Positions 1 to 6,238 of a stretch of 13,518 bases of DNA are shown piece by piece. Source of the stretch: a bacterium. GTDB taxonomy: Bacteria > Patescibacteriota > Microgenomatia > UBA1400 > PJMF01. Location of the stretch: positions 1 to 13,518 of the forward strand of contig JAFRKU010000026.1 of the NCBI GenBank assembly GCA_017431585.1. The letters run 5' to 3'. Every line of letters starts with the position of its first letter. Position 1 is the first letter of the stretch. A program made the translations under genes and the position numbers. The notes beneath the pieces are model-generated. The model made no database searches, was not told the DNA's origin, and saw nothing but the letters and a program-made list of their open reading frames with translations.

Positions 1-1018
1 AAATCGCACTTAAAAACAGCACTGGTGCCAAACTCAAATACGCGCTGGAACTCACGACCCTAATGATAAATTCCGACCACAGTTTGTACGCTAGCGTCAT
101 CGTCACCGTCAGTGCCACCAGCAGTCCCGTTGACCAGAGCCGCACTGTTTGCCTTTGTCTGTCATTGGCTCGCACGAATTCGGTGTAAGCCACATTAATC
201 AGCGGTGTGGCCGCGTACCACAAAACTTTCGCCAGCAATGACGCCACCGCGTAAACTCCCGCCGCTTCGCTGTCTAGTACCAACTTCGCCACCGCCACGT
301 CCACATACAGCATCCCGCTGCTCACCAGCGTCACCACCGCCGGCAGCCACCAGTCTTTCATGCGCCAGCTCACAAGCGCCATTTCTGTCGTCGTCTCGCT
401 GCGTCGTTTGTCTTGTCGCCATTGTCTATACCAGCCGTAACCATAAGTCACCGCTTGCCAGCCGCCCACCATGACGAAACACCACAACATCGTGTTCATA
501 CTCACGCTGCCGCGCAACATGATTGCCCCCGTGGCCACCCGCGCCACCATCGTCACCAATGTCACCCCGCTTAGCGTCCCAAACTTTTCCCGACCGGCCA
601 GCACCGCCGTCACCACAGCGCTCACCCCGCTGCATCCCAGCCACCACACCACCACCAACGGTGACCACGCCGACACAAAATTCGCCCCCGCATACAACCA
701 CGCCATGATTAAAATGAGCGCGATTGCCAACCCTCGCCACATCTGGCTCCGAGTTCGGAGCCAGGCTAAATGTACCTTCCGATCCTTTTGACTCGCCACC
801 CATTTGGTCAGTTGTAACTGTCCCACGCTCAGCGGTAGCGACAGCAACATCATGTACGCATTGATACTCGCGTACTCACCGTATACCGCTGTACTGGTGT
901 GGCGCACCATCAGCCAATTAAAAATTAAAGCCAAAAAATTCGCGACCGCGCTCGCCAGCGAATACATCGCACTCCGGCGCAAAAAAAGTTGAGCAGCCTT
1001 GTCTGTTTTTTTTGACAC
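1..1018 (-). CDS. Polysaccharide/oligosaccharide flippase (Wzx-like), C-terminus cut off by window edge
   Basis: An uninterrupted minus-strand reading frame of about 339 codons runs off the left edge. The product is very hydrophobic, with repeated membrane segments separated by short basic loops. The N-terminus, with a segment like SAVANFLALIFNWLMVR and then a loop containing VYGEYAS, has the look of Wzx/MATE-type flippases, as does the later stretch DSEAAGVYAVASLLAKV. Family members move lipid-linked sugars across the inner membrane during capsule, O-antigen or exopolysaccharide synthesis; the substrate cannot be told. I chose GTG at 1018: it lies 5 bases after an extended -10 box, an in-frame TAA lies just before it, and it gives a basic leader (SKKTDKAAQLFLRRSAMYS). 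ATG at 967, with GGAG four bases before it, is the alternative start. The gene follows the nucleotidyltransferase by 11 bases. Residues LRTRSQMWR in the loop after the third hydrophobic segment are encoded by a palindrome that recurs near the window's right end. Confidence 0.85.
   Translation of the reverse strand, partial: MSKKTDKAAQLFLRRSAMYSLASAVANFLALIFNWLMVRHTSTAVYGEYASINAYMMLLSLPLSVGQLQLTKWVASQKDRKVHLAWLRTRSQMWRGLAIALILIMAWLYAGANFVSAWSPLVVVWWLGCSGVSAVVTAVLAGREKFGTLSGVTLVTMVARVATGAIMLRGSVSMNTMLWCFVMVGGWQAVTYGYGWYRQWRQDKRRSETTTEMALVSWRMKDWWLPAVVTLVSSGMLYVDVAVAKLVLDSEAAGVYAVASLLAKVLWYAATPLINVAYTEFVRANDRQRQTVRLWSTGLLVALTVTMTLAYKLWSEFIIRVVSSSAYLSLAPVLFLSAI
739..768. repeat. Palindrome inside the flippase gene, related to one at the right end of the window
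   Basis: CTGGCTCCGA (743-752) and TCGGAGCCAG (755-764) form a perfect 10-bp inverted repeat around a 2-base centre. The preceding GCCACATCTGGCT (736-748) is identical to 13486-13498. In the flippase frame it encodes LRTRSQMWR. It is long and exact for a coding region. Confidence 0.6.
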
Positions 1019-1032
1019 ACTTTATTATATCA
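1019..1032 (-). promoter_or_regulatory. Extended -10 promoter overlapping a stop codon, upstream of the flippase
   Basis: On the minus strand TGATATAAT occupies 1032 to 1024. Its TGA is the stop codon of the nucleotidyltransferase gene. The flippase GTG follows after 5 bases, so a transcript from here would be leaderless or nearly so. No -35 hexamer is recognisable, as expected of an extended -10 promoter. The call is inferred from sequence and from the same arrangement at other genes in this window. Confidence 0.5.
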
Positions 1033-1947
1033 CGCTTCCGCCCACAACGGCGCCGGATACACGCCCTCGCCAATCAGCCGCTTAATTTGCGCCACTGCCT
1101 CTTGTCTGTCGGCGCCATATGTCATCCCGAACCATGCGCTCTCGGTGGGCAACACTTCCATGCTAGCCGTGCCGGCTTGAATCAAATCATTGACCACCAC
1201 TGGCGTGAAAAACTCTCGGCTCAGGTCCTGACCGCTGTCTCGGACAAATTGTTCAAATTCTTTACTCAAATATTCAAAAATATCCGGTGTAAAGGCAAAC
1301 ATCACCATCGATACCAAGCGGTCTGGCGCCAAAATATGATCGGTATCGGTTTTATCACGGCTCACGATTTGTCCGTCCACCCAACCGACTTTGGTGTGCT
1401 CGTGAATCGAAGTCAAGCAATGCTGCTCGTCCACTTTCAGCAAGCCCCGCGACACCCAGCCGTTTTGTGACAAAGTGTTGCCTAGTCTGTAACCCACAAC
1501 GGCGTAGCGATTTTGGCTGCCCGTCGGCAACTTTTCCAGCCAGTCGGCCACCGTTTGGTACGCCGCTCGCCCGTAAAAATCGTCCGCACTAATCACCGCA
1601 AAAGGCTCGTGCACCACGTCTCGTGCCGCCAGCACCGCGTGCCCCGTGCCCCACGGTTTCACTCGGCCCGCCGGCGGCACAAAACCAGCCGGAACATCAT
1701 CCATTTTTTGGTAGACATAAACTATTTCCACCTCGCGCCCAAACTTTTCGCGGGCAAAATGTTTTTGAAACTCCGCGGCGAAATCTGGCCGAATGATAAA
1801 CACTATTTTGTCAAAACCCGCCGTCAGAGCGTCATAGACCGCGTAATCAATCAGATACTCGCCGTCGGGTCCCAACTGATCAATTTGTTTCAGTTTACCG
1901 TAACGACTGCCCATCCCGGCCGCCATCACCACTAATGTCTTTTTCAT
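1030..1947 (-). CDS. Sugar-phosphate nucleotidyltransferase family protein
   Basis: A 305-residue protein with the nucleotidyltransferase (NTP_transferase, GT-A-like) fold. Near the N-terminus it has the nucleotide-binding loop MAAGMGSRYGKLKQ (about residues 8-21). A WGTGHAVLAA motif sits near residue 100, followed by SADDFYG, which carries the metal-binding acidic residues. Such enzymes couple a sugar or alcohol phosphate to a nucleotide, releasing pyrophosphate; the substrate cannot be read from sequence. It is distinct from the RmlA homologue elsewhere in the window. I chose ATG at 1947 over the in-frame TTG at 1953, because the -10 box lies directly before it and leaves no room for a leader. 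The gene is divergent from the TPM gene and is followed at once by the flippase, which supports a role in making a surface polysaccharide precursor. The stop TGA is also part of the flippase promoter. Confidence 0.85.
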   Translation of the reverse strand: MKKTLVVMAAGMGSRYGKLKQIDQLGPDGEYLIDYAVYDALTAGFDKIVFIIRPDFAAEFQKHFAREKFGREVEIVYVYQKMDDVPAGFVPPAGRVKPWGTGHAVLAARDVVHEPFAVISADDFYGRAAYQTVADWLEKLPTGSQNRYAVVGYRLGNTLSQNGWVSRGLLKVDEQHCLTSIHEHTKVGWVDGQIVSRDKTDTDHILAPDRLVSMVMFAFTPDIFEYLSKEFEQFVRDSGQDLSREFFTPVVVNDLIQAGTASMEVLPTESAWFGMTYGADRQEAVAQIKRLIGEGVYPAPLWAEA

Positions 1948-1953
1948 ACTCAA

Positions 1954-1982
1954 ATTATATCACAACTTGTGTCGTTTGGCAA
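1954..1982 (-). promoter_or_regulatory. Sigma-70-type promoter of the nucleotidyltransferase gene, leaderless
   Basis: On the minus strand there is TTGCCA (1982-1977), a 17-base spacer, and TATAAT (1959-1954), with TGA directly before the -10 box (extended -10). The ATG at 1947 begins 6 bases after the box, so transcription should start at or next to the start codon. No Shine-Dalgarno sequence is present. Confidence 0.75.
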
Positions 1983-1992
1983 GCTTAATATG

Positions 1993-2001
1993 TGGTATAA
2001 T
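1993..2001 (+). promoter_or_regulatory. Extended -10 promoter of the TPM-domain gene, leaderless
   Basis: TGGTATAAT lies at 1993-2001, and the ATG follows after 7 bases. No -35 element at a standard distance is convincing; TTGGCA at 1976-1981 is only 14 bases away. That sequence overlaps the -35 of the divergent minus-strand promoter. The short gap predicts an mRNA starting at or next to the ATG. Confidence 0.65.
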
Positions 2002-2008
2002 AGCACCC

Positions 2009-2839
2009 ATGTGGAGAAAGTTGACCGGTTTGCTTATCAGTTTGGCTTTCAGTGTTGGTCTAGCGCACGCCGCAACTATTCCGCAACCGACCAGCGATTT
2101 TTTTGTTTACGACGGCGCCCATGTTTTGTCGGCTGACACTTATCAAACTCTACAAGCTCAAGCCGTCGCTCTGGAGGCTTCCACTGGCTCACAATTGGTT
2201 GTAGTCACCATTCCCACTCTCGATGACCAAGATATCGAAAGTTTCGCCACCCAACTTTTCCGCGACTGGGGCATCGGCAGCCGAGAGCGCAACGACGGCG
2301 TCCTCCTCCTGCTCGCCATCCAAGACCACCAGTATCGGCTGGAAATCGGTTACGGTTTGGAAGGTGCCATTCCTGATGGCGTCGCCGGTTCCATTGGCCG
2401 CCAGTTTTTGGTTCCCAATTTGAAAAATGACGATTACGATACCGCCGTTTTACAAGCCACCGCCGCCTTAGTCAAACTCATGGTCGGTGAAGCCGTCGCC
2501 AGTGATTACGCCACCGAACAACTCACCGATACTGCCGTTGCCATCTTGCCCACGTTGGTCATGATTTTTGCCATCGCTTTTTTCTCCATCGGCCAACATT
2601 TTGCTTTTTGGCGCCGTTGTCCGCGCTGTTCTCTGCGCCAACTGCGCCGCCGCACCAAGCATCTGTACGGTAATTATTATCAAGAAACTACCACTTGCCG
2701 CCATTGTGGTTATCAAACTTCCCGCCGCTATTATAGCAGTTCCGCCAGCAGTTCTAGTCATAGTTCTAGCGGTGGTGGCGGCGGTCATTCCGGTGGCGGT
2801 GGCAGCAGTGGTGGCGGCGGGGCCAGCGGGAGTTGGTAA
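2009..2839 (+). CDS. Secreted/membrane TPM-domain protein (YgcG type) with zinc ribbon and Gly-rich tail
   Basis: A 276-residue protein. Residues 1-21 form a signal peptide with a likely cut after AHA. A TPM domain (PF04536) covers about residues 30-165; recognisable pieces are YDGAHVLS (34-41), RNDGVLLLLA (94-103) and GYGLEGAIPDG (114-124). A membrane helix spans about 177-197. It is followed by a cytosolic zinc-ribbon-like segment with CPRC (Cys204, Cys207) and CRHC (Cys230, Cys233), then a Ser/Gly-rich tail ending GGGGASGSW, typical of YgcG relatives. TPM domains are linked to phosphatase activity or membrane-protein maintenance; the bacterial role is unsettled. I took ATG at 2009, although the frame is open upstream to a TTG at 1967, because the promoter occupies that stretch. 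The neighbour lemA is a common partner of such genes. Confidence 0.88.
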   Translation: MWRKLTGLLISLAFSVGLAHAATIPQPTSDFFVYDGAHVLSADTYQTLQAQAVALEASTGSQLVVVTIPTLDDQDIESFATQLFRDWGIGSRERNDGVLLLLAIQDHQYRLEIGYGLEGAIPDGVAGSIGRQFLVPNLKNDDYDTAVLQATAALVKLMVGEAVASDYATEQLTDTAVAILPTLVMIFAIAFFSIGQHFAFWRRCPRCSLRQLRRRTKHLYGNYYQETTTCRHCGYQTSRRYYSSSASSSSHSSSGGGGGHSGGGGSSGGGGASGSW

Positions 2840-2853
2840 AATTTAAAGGCTTG

Positions 2854-2871
2854 ATACTATTATAATAGTAT
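2854..2871 (+). promoter_or_regulatory. Perfect 18-bp AT-rich palindrome containing TATAAT, upstream of lemA
   Basis: ATACTATTATAATAGTAT is a perfect inverted repeat in the 56-bp gap between the TPM gene and lemA. It contains TATAAT at 2861-2866. It may be a lemA promoter, an operator or both. No properly spaced -35 is visible: TTGATA at 2851 is only 4 bases from the TATAAT. The A-rich sequence after it lacks the T-run of a plus-strand terminator. Confidence 0.45.
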
Positions 2872-2883
2872 AAAAATAAAAAC

Positions 2884-2890
2884 AGAAAGG
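2884..2890 (+). promoter_or_regulatory. Ribosome binding site of lemA
   Basis: AGAAAGG ends 5 bases before the lemA ATG. It contrasts with the predicted leaderless starts elsewhere in the window and supports the ATG at 2896. Confidence 0.6.
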
Positions 2891-2895
2891 TCAGT

Positions 2896-3474
2896 ATGTC
2901 AACTGAAAAAAACAATTCTAGCAAAATGTGGCTCATCATCGGCGCCGTGGTCGTCGTTTTGGCCATGTGGGGCATTGGTAGTTACAATGGTTTGGTCACC
3001 ATGGGCGCGGCCGCTGACAATGCCTGGGCCCAAGTGGAAAACAATTTGCAGCGCCGTAGCGATTTGATTCCGAATTTGGTCGAAACCGTCAAAGGCTACG
3101 CCAACCACGAAGAAGAAGTTTTCACCGCGATCGCCGACGCCCGAGCCAAATTGGCTGGCGCCACCACCGTGGACGAAACCACCGTTGCCGCCAGCGAGAT
3201 GGAAGGCGCGCTTTCGCGCTTGTTGGCCATCAGCGAAAACTATCCGGAACTCAAATCCAATGAAAACTTCATGAAATTGCAAGATGAATTGGCTGGGACG
3301 GAAAATCGTTTGGCCACTGCCCGCAAAGATTACAATGACGCCGTCACCGCTTACAACGTCAAAATCCGCTCCATCCCCACCAATATCATCGCTGGTCTCA
3401 TGGGCGCGCAGGCGAAATCTTTGTTTACCATCACCGAAGCCGCCGCGGCCAATCCGCAAGTTAGTTTTCAGTAA
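2896..3474 (+). CDS. lemA: LemA family protein
   Basis: A 192-residue protein, the usual size for the family. A short polar N-terminus is followed by one membrane helix at about residues 11-28. The rest is an extracytoplasmic or cytoplasmic helical bundle with the family signature NAWAQVENNLQRRSDLIPNL (about residues 42-61) and continuing VETVKGYANHEE. Further family hallmarks are a segment beginning LAISENYPELKSN and the stretch ENRLATARKDYNDAV. LemA proteins are widespread membrane-anchored helical proteins of unclear function, often encoded beside TPM-domain (YgcG-like) proteins, as here. The gene lies 56 bp after the TPM gene, with a Shine-Dalgarno sequence of its own and a palindrome upstream, so it may be transcribed separately. 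The CCA enzyme gene starts 8 bases after its stop. Confidence 0.93.
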   Translation: MSTEKNNSSKMWLIIGAVVVVLAMWGIGSYNGLVTMGAAADNAWAQVENNLQRRSDLIPNLVETVKGYANHEEEVFTAIADARAKLAGATTVDETTVAASEMEGALSRLLAISENYPELKSNENFMKLQDELAGTENRLATARKDYNDAVTAYNVKIRSIPTNIIAGLMGAQAKSLFTITEAAAANPQVSFQ

Positions 3475-3482
3475 ATTGCTGC

Positions 3483-5096
3483 ATGTTGCCTGATTTAAGA
3501 CTGCCTTCCGGACCGCTTTATATTATCTACCGTCTCAAAAAAGCCGGTTATGAAGCTTTTTTGGTCGGTGGAGCGGTCCGGGACAGTCTAGGCAACGCCC
3601 TGGGTTTTTATCAAACCGCCAAAACCATCGACGCCGACGATTTTGACTTTACCACCAACGCCACTCCCGAGCAAATCATGGCTGTCTTTCCTCAAAGTTT
3701 TTACAAAAACACCTTTGGCACCGTCAGCGTCACGCCCCATGATTTGCGCCAGCTCATGGGTTTACCACCGCAACCGGTAGCGCCAGCGGTACCTGTGGCC
3801 GCCGGCCGCATCGATATTACCGCCGCTACTCGTTTGCACGAATCACTTGATCTACCGACTCACCCGCGTGAGCCGCAAGAACCCAAAAATTACGAAATCA
3901 CCACCTATCGGGTGGGGGAGACGTACACCAACGATAGCCACCGCCGGCCCCAAAGTTTGCAGTGGGGGACCAGCATTAGCGACGATCTCACCCGCCGCGA
4001 TTTCACCATCAATGCTTTGGCGCTCACCATTAATCTGCCGCTGCTGGAAAAGTTTTTTGGCCATGTGCCAGACGATACCTACCCGCTTCGCGCCACCGAT
4101 TACACCCTCATTGATGACTTCGCTGGTCTCACCGATTTACAAGACAATCTGGTTCAAGCCATCGGCGACCCAGACGAGCGTTTTCGCGAAGACGCCCTCC
4201 GGCTCATGCGTGCCGTCCGCCTCAGCGTCCAGCTCAATTTTGCCATCGAAGATCACACCTATCAAGCGCTCAAACGCCAAGCCGACTTGCTCCAAAGTAT
4301 CAGCGGCGAGCGTATCCGCGACGAATTTTTCAAAATCTTAGCCAGTGATTATCCCAAAGAGGGCATCATGTTGCTGGACGAAACCGGCTTGCTCACCTAT
4401 ATCGTCCCCGAGTTGCTCGCCGCCAAAGGCGTAGCTCAATCCGGTCACCATCTCACCGACGTCTGGGTGCATTCGCTCGATGCCCTCGCCAATTGCCCGA
4501 GCATTGATCCCCTGGTCCGCCTGGCCAGTTTGTTGCATGACGTGGGCAAACCGGCCACTCAAGAAATGATCGATGGCCAGTACACTTTTTACAATCACCA
4601 AAACGTCGGCGCCAAAATGGTCCGCCACATCGCCCACCGCCTCAAACTTTCCCGCGCTGATACCGACCGGCTCACCACTCTGGTGCGCCACCACATGTTC
4701 CATTATCAGCCCACCGATACCGACGCTGCCATCCGCCGCTTTATGCGCCAAGTAGGCCTGGACAATCTCAATGACATTTTAGATGTCCGCGAAGCTGACC
4801 GGCTCGGCAGTAACGCGCGCAAAACCTCTTGGCGCCTGGAAGAAATGAAACAACGTATGATCGCCCAACTCCACCAGCCGATGCAAGTTCGCGACCTGGC
4901 CATCGGCGGCCACGAGCTCATGGATCATTTCCACTTGTCGCCTGGTCCCATTTTAGGCGAAGTTCTCCAAGCGCTCCTTGAGCGCGTCCTCGATGATGCC
5001 ACCCTCAACACTCCGGAGCAATTGCTCGCCATCGCCAGCGACCTTTTACGCTCCCGCCCCGACGGCGGGACATCCGCCCCCGCCGCGCGCGCCTGA
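3483..5096 (+). CDS. CCA tRNA nucleotidyltransferase / poly(A) polymerase family with HD domain
   Basis: A 537-residue class II nucleotidyltransferase. The head domain has GGAVRD (residues 29-34), the metal-binding pair Asp53 and Asp55 in DDFDF, and DDLTRRDFTINALA (168-181). The neck/body follows, with DPDERFREDALRLMRAVR (229-246). The C-terminal half has an HD phosphohydrolase domain with LLHDVGKP (350-357; His352, Asp353). Family members add or repair the 3' CCA end of tRNA, or add poly(A); sequence alone does not decide which. The head is larger than usual: about 55 Pro- and Ala-rich residues (roughly 86-137) separate the FGTVSVTP strand from YEITTYR, which are normally near each other. 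A further extra stretch lies before the DxD motif. The start ATG has no Shine-Dalgarno sequence and sits 8 bases after the lemA stop, which suggests coupled translation. The last dozen residues are low-complexity. Confidence 0.88.
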   Translation: MLPDLRLPSGPLYIIYRLKKAGYEAFLVGGAVRDSLGNALGFYQTAKTIDADDFDFTTNATPEQIMAVFPQSFYKNTFGTVSVTPHDLRQLMGLPPQPVAPAVPVAAGRIDITAATRLHESLDLPTHPREPQEPKNYEITTYRVGETYTNDSHRRPQSLQWGTSISDDLTRRDFTINALALTINLPLLEKFFGHVPDDTYPLRATDYTLIDDFAGLTDLQDNLVQAIGDPDERFREDALRLMRAVRLSVQLNFAIEDHTYQALKRQADLLQSISGERIRDEFFKILASDYPKEGIMLLDETGLLTYIVPELLAAKGVAQSGHHLTDVWVHSLDALANCPSIDPLVRLASLLHDVGKPATQEMIDGQYTFYNHQNVGAKMVRHIAHRLKLSRADTDRLTTLVRHHMFHYQPTDTDAAIRRFMRQVGLDNLNDILDVREADRLGSNARKTSWRLEEMKQRMIAQLHQPMQVRDLAIGGHELMDHFHLSPGPILGEVLQALLERVLDDATLNTPEQLLAIASDLLRSRPDGGTSAPAARA

Positions 5097-5122
5097 TTTC
5101 CGCCACGCCTGGAAATTGCCTC

Positions 5123-5151
5123 TTGACAAAAAGCCTATAATATGTTATAAT
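5123..5151 (+). promoter_or_regulatory. Near-consensus sigma-70-type promoter of the esterase gene, leaderless
   Basis: TTGACA (5123-5128), a 17-base spacer and TATAAT (5146-5151), with TGT directly before the -10 box. This matches the consensus at every element and is the strongest promoter in the window. The ATG follows after 7 bases, so the mRNA should begin at or next to the start codon. A second TATAAT at 5136 is too close to the -35 to be used with it. Confidence 0.9.
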
Positions 5152-5158
5152 AACACCT

Positions 5159-6238
5159 ATGAAACGATATTTTGGCTGGCAATGGTGGCTCGCTTTAGCC
5201 ATCGGTTTGGCGCTTGCTCTGTCTCTCGCCTGTTACTATCTAGCGCCGAATTCGTCTTCTCCCGTCGCTACCGGTCAGCGCACCGATGTAGATTCCGCCC
5301 CGACGGCGAGCCCTTCCGCCCCCGCGCTCACCTACCGGCACATCAGTGACCTGCCCGCCGAGCAAACCGGCTGGACGCAAGCCGTGCCTGCCGAGTATTT
5401 CGCTCCCAGCGATCGCCCCGGCAGCCTGCGCCAGGTCACCTATGACGCCTACGACTATCTGCGCGACGGCGCCCCGGTCACCAAAACCGCCTGGGTCTAT
5501 TTGCCTTACGGCTACGACGACGCCGACCAGACCACCGCTTACGACATTTTATATCTGCTCCACGGTTGGGGCGGCCAGGCCGGCGAATTCTTCTTTGTCC
5601 AAGACGGCCAGATTAAAAATATGTTTGATCATTTGATCGCCGCTGGTCTTATCAAACCTATGATTATCGTCAGTCCCACTTTTTACACCGAGCAAACGCC
5701 CACTGACTTTGACACGTCCATCGTGGCCGCTCGCGCTTTCAATTATGATTTCATCGATAGCCTCATGCCCGCCATCGAAAGCCAATTTCACACTTTTGCT
5801 CGCTCCACCACTGCCACCGACCTGGCCGACAGTCGCGACCATCGGGCTTTCGCCGGTTTTTCCCTCGGCGCCGTCGCCACCTGGAATGAATTCATTTTTC
5901 ACCCCGATTTCATTCGCTACTTTTTGCCTATGTCCGCCGCCTGCTGGTATTTCGGCGGTTACGATGACTACCATCCGGTGGAAACCACCGACTACTTTTT
6001 GGAGTTGATCGCCACCCGTCATCTCCTGGATCGCGGTTACTTTATCTATGCCGCCACCGGTACATATGATGCTTTTGTCGCCCAAGTTCACGATCAACTC
6101 ACCGAAATGATCGGTCGGGGCGTGCCCGAATTTGACCGCACCCACGTGGCTTTTTTCCAAAAGCCCCAAGGTAAACACAATCACGAAGCCATCGCTGAGT
6201 ATTTATACAACGCCCTGCCGCTGTTTTTCGCCGATTAA
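5159..6238 (+). CDS. Secreted or membrane-anchored esterase, esterase D / feruloyl-esterase-like alpha/beta hydrolase
   Basis: A 359-residue protein. Residues 1-28 form a hydrophobic export signal or anchor. A cysteine at position 25 follows SLA, but the lipobox is imperfect. A Ser/Pro/Ala linker runs to about residue 58, followed by an alpha/beta hydrolase of the putative esterase family (PF00756). The oxyanion-hole motif is LLHGWGG (133-139). The nucleophile elbow GFSLG places Ser235, and Asp304 in GTYDAF and His340 in GKHNH are the likely other triad members. Relatives include esterases that remove acyl groups from polysaccharides, so extracellular polymer or cell-surface sugar esters are plausible substrates; this is inference. 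The gene has its own strong promoter. It converges with the helicase gene, the two stop codons sharing TTAA at 6235-6238. Confidence 0.85.
   Translation: MKRYFGWQWWLALAIGLALALSLACYYLAPNSSSPVATGQRTDVDSAPTASPSAPALTYRHISDLPAEQTGWTQAVPAEYFAPSDRPGSLRQVTYDAYDYLRDGAPVTKTAWVYLPYGYDDADQTTAYDILYLLHGWGGQAGEFFFVQDGQIKNMFDHLIAAGLIKPMIIVSPTFYTEQTPTDFDTSIVAARAFNYDFIDSLMPAIESQFHTFARSTTATDLADSRDHRAFAGFSLGAVATWNEFIFHPDFIRYFLPMSAACWYFGGYDDYHPVETTDYFLELIATRHLLDRGYFIYAATGTYDAFVAQVHDQLTEMIGRGVPEFDRTHVAFFQKPQGKHNHEAIAEYLYNALPLFFAD

Noticed and set aside
195..803. Two minus-strand open frames (195-422 and 426-803) and several plus-strand ones in the first kilobase
   Set aside because: They are alternate frames of the flippase gene, which has a continuous 339-codon frame with membrane-protein character. 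Their products are low-complexity and match nothing.
2740..2836. GGTGGCGGC-like repeats as a DNA repeat or mobile element scar
   Set aside because: They simply encode the Ser/Gly tail ending GGASGSW, which is typical of YgcG-like proteins.
5052..5070. Hairpin TCCCGCC-5-GGCGGGA as a terminator after the CCA enzyme gene
   Set aside because: It is inside the coding sequence and is followed by CATCCG, not a T-run, so it is not an intrinsic terminator.
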